Shown: in pieces, positions 5,265 to 7,966 of the stretch
Position numbering within the stretch: position 1 is the stretch's first letter
How the letters are laid out: every line of letters begins with the position of its first letter
Position numbers and translations under genes: made by a program
Notes under the pieces: model-generated
Told to the model about the DNA's origin: nothing
What the model saw: only the letters and a program-made list of their open reading frames with translations
Database searches by the model: none
From: Erysipelotrichaceae bacterium
Lineage (GTDB): Bacteria; Bacillota_I; Bacilli_A; Erysipelotrichales; Erysipelotrichaceae
NCBI GenBank assembly: GCA_017419065.1
Contig: JAFOMB010000032.1
Location: forward strand, 1 to 7,966
Direction of reading: 5' to 3'
Length of the DNA: 7,966 nt

Positions 5265-6791
5265 TTACTTGTTCCAGTCAGGATTTTTGATCTTGTCCTT
5301 CAGGTCGGATGCGATCTCCGATGTCTTCGTGAAGTCTCTCCATTCAGACATGTCATAACCCCATTCCTGACCGTTGGACTTGATCAGTTTGGAATACCAG
5401 TAGAAGGAATCCTTCTTGTATCTCTTGAGATCTCTCAGATCATCATCTGTTCTGTTGACGAAGACAAGACCGTATCTCTTGGCCATACCGTTGCCGGTAG
5501 ATAAGAGGTCTGTGAAGGACCATGGATTGAAGCCGAAGACTTCAACACCGTCCGCAATTGCCAGACCGACATTGTAGATGTAGTCTCTCAGATAATCGAT
5601 ACGTTCCTGGTCATGGACACATCCGTCTTCTCCCAGGTCTTCATGAGCACCGAAACCGGCTTCTGTGATGACCATTGGCAGGTGGTAGTGATCCCACATG
5701 TATCTGAGAGCGTATCTCATGGAGACCGCATCGATATGCCAGTCCCAGTCATTCGTTTCTACGAACGGGTTTCTGTCTAAGGCATATTCGCCCGGCCAGT
5801 TGGTATAGACGAATTCACCCTTGATGCCGTACTTGTTTAAGCCGATCTCCTGTGTATAGGATGGATCCGGCCACTTTCCGCAGTCAGAACGGTAGCAGTT
5901 GACGGCGATGAAGTCGATCTTGGCCTGTTCCAGGAGCTCCATATCCCCCGGCATGATCTTCGGATCGATACCGCGTTCTTTCCAGTAGTTCTGAATGAAT
6001 AAGGAATAGTTCCTGTAAGCATAGGTATCGTTCCAGATCTTCTCTGTCAGTTCTTCCGCATTCATGGCAGCGATCTGATCTTCCGGCTTGCAGGACTTCG
6101 GATAGATCGGGACATAGCCCGGAACCGGTCCGATCTTGCCGCCTTCGACCATCTCATGGCAGGCAATGACAGCCTTGGCATGGCACATGTTCATGATGTG
6201 GTTGATCTGCCACTTCTTGACTTCCCATTCCTCATCAGTCAGTCCCTTGGCAACACCTAACCACTTGCCATAGACGATCTGCATGTTCTGTTCATTGATG
6301 GAGAGCCAGTATTTGACTCTGTCACCGAAGTTCTCGAATAATACTCTGCAGTAGTAGTCGAATTCATCGATGATGGCTCTGTCATGCCAGCCGCCGTACT
6401 TCTCATCGACCCAGCACGGCATATCGTAGTGATAGATCGTGACGATCGGTTCGATACCGGCAGCCTTCAGTTCATTGATAAGATTGTTGTAGAATTCGAT
6501 GCCCTTCGGATTGACTTTGCGGTCAGCAGCCGGGATGATACGGGACCAGGAGATCCCGAAACGGTAGCTGGTAAAGCCGCATTCCTTCATCAGAGCGACA
6601 TCTTCCTTGTAATGGTGATAGTGGTCAGAAGCGATCGAGTTGTCCGCAAACGGCTTCTTGGTCTGCGAGTTCAAATCGATGATAGCCTGTGTCCTTCCGT
6701 CTTCCAGCGTAGCTCCTTCGACCTGCCAGGCAGCAGAGGAGGCGCCCCAGAGGAAACCTTCCGGGAATACAGGGTTGGTATTGTGCTTCAT
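5265..6791 (-). CDS. GH1 6-phospho-beta-glycosidase (probable 6-phospho-beta-glucosidase)
   Basis: This 508-residue cytoplasmic enzyme has no signal peptide. GH1 landmarks in order: FPEGFLWGASSAAWQVEGA (9-27, with Q23), HYDMP (121-125), the acid/base E167 in SINEQN, the nucleophile E377 in VITEAGFGA, and FNPWSFTDLLS (421-431). S431, K438 and Y440 (STGNGMAKRY) match the Ser-x7-Lys-x-Tyr set that binds the 6-phosphate in LacG/BglA-type enzymes. It should therefore cleave a PTS-imported 6-phospho-beta-glucoside to glucose-6-phosphate and aglycone. The usual TENG at the nucleophile reads TEAG here, a known kind of variation in one 6-phospho GH1 subgroup as I recall. Length is near normal (about 470-490), slightly extended at the C-terminus (residues 475-508). 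The start has AAAAGGAGG 9 nt upstream. It is first in the operon with the PTS gene. A 6-phospho-galactosidase activity is less likely but not excluded. Confidence 0.9.
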   Translation of the reverse strand: MKHNTNPVFPEGFLWGASSAAWQVEGATLEDGRTQAIIDLNSQTKKPFADNSIASDHYHHYKEDVALMKECGFTSYRFGISWSRIIPAADRKVNPKGIEFYNNLINELKAAGIEPIVTIYHYDMPCWVDEKYGGWHDRAIIDEFDYYCRVLFENFGDRVKYWLSINEQNMQIVYGKWLGVAKGLTDEEWEVKKWQINHIMNMCHAKAVIACHEMVEGGKIGPVPGYVPIYPKSCKPEDQIAAMNAEELTEKIWNDTYAYRNYSLFIQNYWKERGIDPKIMPGDMELLEQAKIDFIAVNCYRSDCGKWPDPSYTQEIGLNKYGIKGEFVYTNWPGEYALDRNPFVETNDWDWHIDAVSMRYALRYMWDHYHLPMVITEAGFGAHEDLGEDGCVHDQERIDYLRDYIYNVGLAIADGVEVFGFNPWSFTDLLSTGNGMAKRYGLVFVNRTDDDLRDLKRYKKDSFYWYSKLIKSNGQEWGYDMSEWRDFTKTSEIASDLKDKIKNPDWNK

Positions 6792-6800
6792 GATCTTTCC

Positions 6801-6809
6801 CCTCCTTTT
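6801..6809 (-). promoter_or_regulatory. Strong ribosome binding site of the GH1 gene
   Basis: On the minus strand AAAAGGAGG (6809-6801) lies 9 nt before the ATG at 6791. It contrasts with the divergent regulator, which has no ribosome binding site. Confidence 0.8.
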
Positions 6810-6820
6810 CTTGTAGTTTC

Positions 6821-6826
6821 ATTATA
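6821..6826 (-). promoter_or_regulatory. -10 of the GH1-PTS operon promoter
   Basis: On the minus strand TATAAT (6826-6821) is a perfect -10, placing the start near 6814 and giving a leader of about 22 nt. No convincing -35 is found at 16-19 bp (6843-6851 reads CCGGTG or near). This suggests dependence on an activator. A full cre site occupies the spacer directly upstream. Confidence 0.65.
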
Positions 6827-6840
6827 TGTAAACGCTAACA
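6827..6840. promoter_or_regulatory. cre site 1 (CcpA), in the GH1-PTS promoter
   Basis: TGTAAACGCTAACA matches the cre consensus TGWAANCGNTNWCA at all 14 positions and also fits the stricter TGWAARCGYTWWCA. It lies immediately upstream of the -10, where bound CcpA/HPr-Ser-P would exclude RNA polymerase. This predicts glucose repression of the operon. Confidence 0.8.
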
Positions 6841-6866
6841 ATGCACCGGTTTCAGGTTTTGCGACT

Positions 6867-6888
6867 ATATGAGGATTTGGTATCATAT
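6867..6888. promoter_or_regulatory. Inverted repeat ATATGA-N10-TCATAT, candidate RpiR operator
   Basis: Two perfect 6-bp arms (6867-6872 and 6883-6888) lie between the two cre sites, ending one base before the -35 of the divergent regulator. It lies about 41-62 bp upstream of the operon -10, where a bound activator could reach the polymerase. RpiR regulators often bind such repeats next to their own gene. Confidence 0.4.
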
Positions 6889-6916
6889 TTTGACACCGCT
6901 TTCATCACGGTGATAC
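6880..6916. promoter_or_regulatory. Inverted repeat GTATCA-N25-TGATAC across the second RpiR promoter
   Basis: Arms GTATCA (6880-6885) and TGATAC (6911-6916) are 31 bp apart centre to centre, about three helical turns. They flank the -35 and overlap the -10 of the regulator promoter. A shorter pair, CACCG (6894-6898) with CGGTG (6908-6912), is nested inside. These are alternative candidates for an autoregulatory operator. Confidence 0.35.
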
Positions 6917-6919
6917 TAT
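6890..6919 (+). promoter_or_regulatory. Promoter of the second RpiR gene, consensus -35 and extended -10
   Basis: TTGACA (6890-6895, perfect), an 18-bp spacer and TACTAT (6914-6919), preceded by TGA to give an extended TGn -10, form a good promoter. The expected start, 6-8 nt downstream, is 6925-6927, which coincides with the A of the ATG at 6926. Confidence 0.65.
6891..6904. promoter_or_regulatory. cre site 2 (CcpA), in the second RpiR promoter
   Basis: Read on the minus strand, TGAAAGCGGTGTCA matches TGWAANCGNTNWCA at all 14 positions. It overlaps the -35 and the first part of the spacer of the regulator promoter. Its centre is 64 bp from that of cre site 1, about six helical turns, so both lie on the same DNA face. 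Confidence 0.65.
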
Positions 6920-6925
6920 ATTGTC

Positions 6926-7756
6926 ATGAATCCTGAGAGACATGGAAATTACGGGATCGTCCGGTTCAACCTGCTGACCTCGCTCCTTTCTCTGCTCAAC
7001 AGAAATGACGAAAATGACACGGATTTCATCCTTGCCAGGTACTTTCTGCTGAATCTGAAAACGATAAAAAATATCAGTATCTACAAGATCGCGGAAGACT
7101 GCTATGTCTCACGCAGCTCCGTACAGCGCTTCATCAAGAACATCGGCTACGATTCCTTTACCCAGATGAAGTCCTCTATCGACGAGATCATCGCCCACGA
7201 GGACGGTTTTAAAGACTACACAGACCACACAGACTACGGCAGCTATATCACGGGTGCGATCAGCGCCATGGTCAGGGATATCGAAAAGACATCCCGTTCC
7301 GCACCATTCAGGAAGCTGCTGAATCTTTTTAATGAGTCCAGATCTGTCGTCATATTGACAGCAGAGGACTCCTCCCATGCCTGCAAGCTCTTCCAGCAGC
7401 AGATCCTGACGACCGGAAGACTCATCCGCATCATCTCCAGTGCCAACAACAATACCGACCTCTTGAAGACACTGAACAATGAGGACATGCTGCTGGTGTG
7501 TTCTGTGACCGGGAATTACGCTTTAGCCATCGATGAACAGTTAAAGGACATCAAGGCCAGGAAGTGTCTCATCACCCTCAATCACACCACGGCCTTTGAA
7601 GACAGTTATTCCTTCATCTACTATCTCTCCGATGAGATCCGGGTATCCTCCCGTTCCATCGTCTCTTCCCGCAATGTCTACAACAATTACGGGCTCACCT
7701 TCTTCTTCGATCTCTTCTTCCACGAGTGCTACCGCACTTATCAGAAAAGACAATAA
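6926..7756 (+). CDS. RpiR-family regulator divergent from the beta-glucoside operon, probably leaderless
   Basis: This 276-residue protein has an N-terminal HTH_6 domain (about 14-90; NISIYKIAEDCYVSRSSVQR at 49-68, then FIKNIGYDSFTQMK) and a SIS domain (about 125-265; SRSVVILTAEDSSHACKL, then EDMLLVCSVTGNYALAID). The SIS SxSGxT loop reads CSVTGN. It is the likely local regulator of the GH1-PTS operon, sensing a 6-phospho-sugar, because it is divergent with a shared 134-bp promoter region; this is inference from context. No ribosome binding site precedes the ATG, a stop (TGA, 6911-6913) closes the frame just upstream, and the promoter predicts transcription starting at the ATG itself. A nine-base near-repeat at about 7214-7240 encodes DYTDHTDYG between the domains. 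RpiR proteins can repress or activate. Confidence 0.88.
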   Translation: MNPERHGNYGIVRFNLLTSLLSLLNRNDENDTDFILARYFLLNLKTIKNISIYKIAEDCYVSRSSVQRFIKNIGYDSFTQMKSSIDEIIAHEDGFKDYTDHTDYGSYITGAISAMVRDIEKTSRSAPFRKLLNLFNESRSVVILTAEDSSHACKLFQQQILTTGRLIRIISSANNNTDLLKTLNNEDMLLVCSVTGNYALAIDEQLKDIKARKCLITLNHTTAFEDSYSFIYYLSDEIRVSSRSIVSSRNVYNNYGLTFFFDLFFHECYRTYQKRQ

Positions 7757-7785
7757 AAAAGATATGTCATCGACATATCTTTTTT
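7755..7785. terminator. Terminator of the second RpiR gene, overlapping the stop codon
   Basis: A 14-bp perfect stem, AAAAAAGATATGTC (7755-7768) with GACATATCTTTTTT (7772-7785), has a 3-nt loop (ATC). The TAA stop (7754-7756) runs into the first arm. The symmetric A and T tracts would stop transcription both ways, including any coming back from the adjacent insertion sequence. Confidence 0.85.
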
Positions 7786-7835
7786 CGGCTCTCTTAACTT
7801 GCGTGTGGGTGTTATCCCCGGGAAGAAAGAAAAAG

Positions 7836-7879
7836 CCCTTCTGTTACGATTGAGTTGGACATCAAACAGTACAGAAGGG
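7836..7879 (+). promoter_or_regulatory. Hairpin able to hide the transposase ribosome binding site
   Basis: CCCTTCTGT (7836-7844) pairs with ACAGAAGGG (7871-7879). Inside the 26-nt loop a second pair, TTGA (7850-7853) with TCAA (7862-7865), can form. The right arm contains the AGAAGGG ribosome binding site of the frame starting at 7884. Such hairpins in insertion sequences block translation from read-through transcripts. Confidence 0.5.
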
Positions 7880-7883
7880 AGGA

Positions 7884-7966
7884 ATGATTATTCCTGATAA
7901 TGATTTTATCACAGCGCTGCTGAATATCCGGAAGGAAGATATCGAAGCGTGCACCGTCACCTGCCA
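7884..7966 (+). CDS. Transposase N-terminus, probably ISL3 family (truncated by window end)
   Basis: Only 27 residues are visible: MIIPDNDFITALLNIRKEDI followed by EACTVTC. The D-x-D-F-I-x-x-LLNI-x-x-E-D opening is like ISL3-family transposases of Firmicutes, which start with such a segment before an N-terminal zinc-finger region. The resemblance is from memory. The AGAAGGGAGG ribosome binding site ends one base before the ATG, with effective spacing to AGAAGG about 6 nt. The nearby ISL3-like terminal repeat supports the call. Confidence 0.55.
   Translation, partial: MIIPDNDFITALLNIRKEDIEACTVTC

Larger units (their letters stand above)
7787..7966 (+). mobile_element. Left end of an ISL3-like insertion sequence (continues past window)
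   Basis: GGCTCTCTTAACTTGCGTG at 7787-7805 resembles the GGCTCTTT-type terminal repeats of ISL3-family elements. It begins two bases after the terminator stem and is followed 97 bp later by the start of a transposase-like frame. The other end and the 8-bp target duplication are outside the window, so the boundary is inferred. Confidence 0.5.

Noticed and set aside
6384..6872. Plus-strand open frame antisense to the GH1 gene and running into the promoter region
   Set aside because: It overlaps the conserved GH1 N-terminus and the operon promoter, and its product resembles nothing I know.
7214..7240. Short tandem repeat (9-base units) in the second RpiR gene
   Set aside because: Only three imperfect units in an interdomain linker; most likely chance or linker drift.
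1..7966. Composite transposon formed by the two flanking elements
   Set aside because: The left end is IS30-like and the right end ISL3-like, so they cannot mobilise the interval together in the usual way.
1..7966. Frequent GATC and ATCGAT words
   Set aside because: They follow from codon choice (ATC, GAT, GAC) across all genes rather than marking a special region.

Overview
This window looks like part of the chromosome of a low-to-moderate GC member of the Bacillota. The Erysipelotrichia-type gut Firmicutes are my best guess, at low confidence. The reasons are strong AAGGAGG-type ribosome binding sites, A/T-flanked intrinsic terminators, CcpA-type cre sites, RpiR and SorC regulators, a PTS operon, and IS30 and ISL3 family insertion sequences. 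I see no RNA gene, CRISPR array, prophage gene or defence system.

Layout: (1) At 1-158 is the tail of an IS30-family transposase with its terminal inverted repeat. (2) At about 165-1420 (minus) is a terminator and a gene for a 390-residue lipoprotein of unknown role. (3) At 1483-2307 (minus) is a first RpiR-family regulator, whose true start is internal to the longest open frame. (4) At 2498-2791 (plus) is a small DUF6506-like protein with its own promoter. It converges on (5) a SorC-family sugar-phosphate regulator at 2812-3744 (minus), with one bidirectional terminator between them. (6) At 3850-6791 (minus) is a two-gene beta-glucoside operon: a GH1 6-phospho-beta-glycosidase gene first, then a PTS EIIBC permease gene. 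(7) At 6926-7756 (plus), divergent from the operon, is a second RpiR-family regulator that appears to be translated from a leaderless mRNA. (8) From 7787 to the window end is the left end of an ISL3-like element, abutting the terminator of that regulator.

How it fits together: the permease would take up and phosphorylate an aryl- or alkyl-beta-glucoside or beta-linked disaccharide, using an EIIA domain supplied from elsewhere because none is fused or adjacent. The cytoplasmic GH1 enzyme would then hydrolyse the 6-phospho-sugar; it carries the Ser-Lys-Tyr phosphate-binding set. The 134-bp divergent intergenic region holds two full-consensus cre sites about 64 bp apart, one in each promoter, plus inverted repeats that could be RpiR operators. 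This suggests combined catabolite repression and substrate-specific control. The SorC gene has its own promoter, whose -35 lies inside a perfect 30-bp palindrome that may also end transcription of the PTS operon.

The window is mainly a carbohydrate-uptake locus bounded by two unrelated insertion sequences. I found no wholly new system. The most interesting points are the regulatory architecture (paired cre sites, leaderless regulator, palindromes set on promoter elements), the variant GH1 nucleophile motif, and the uncharacterised lipoprotein and DUF6506-like gene.
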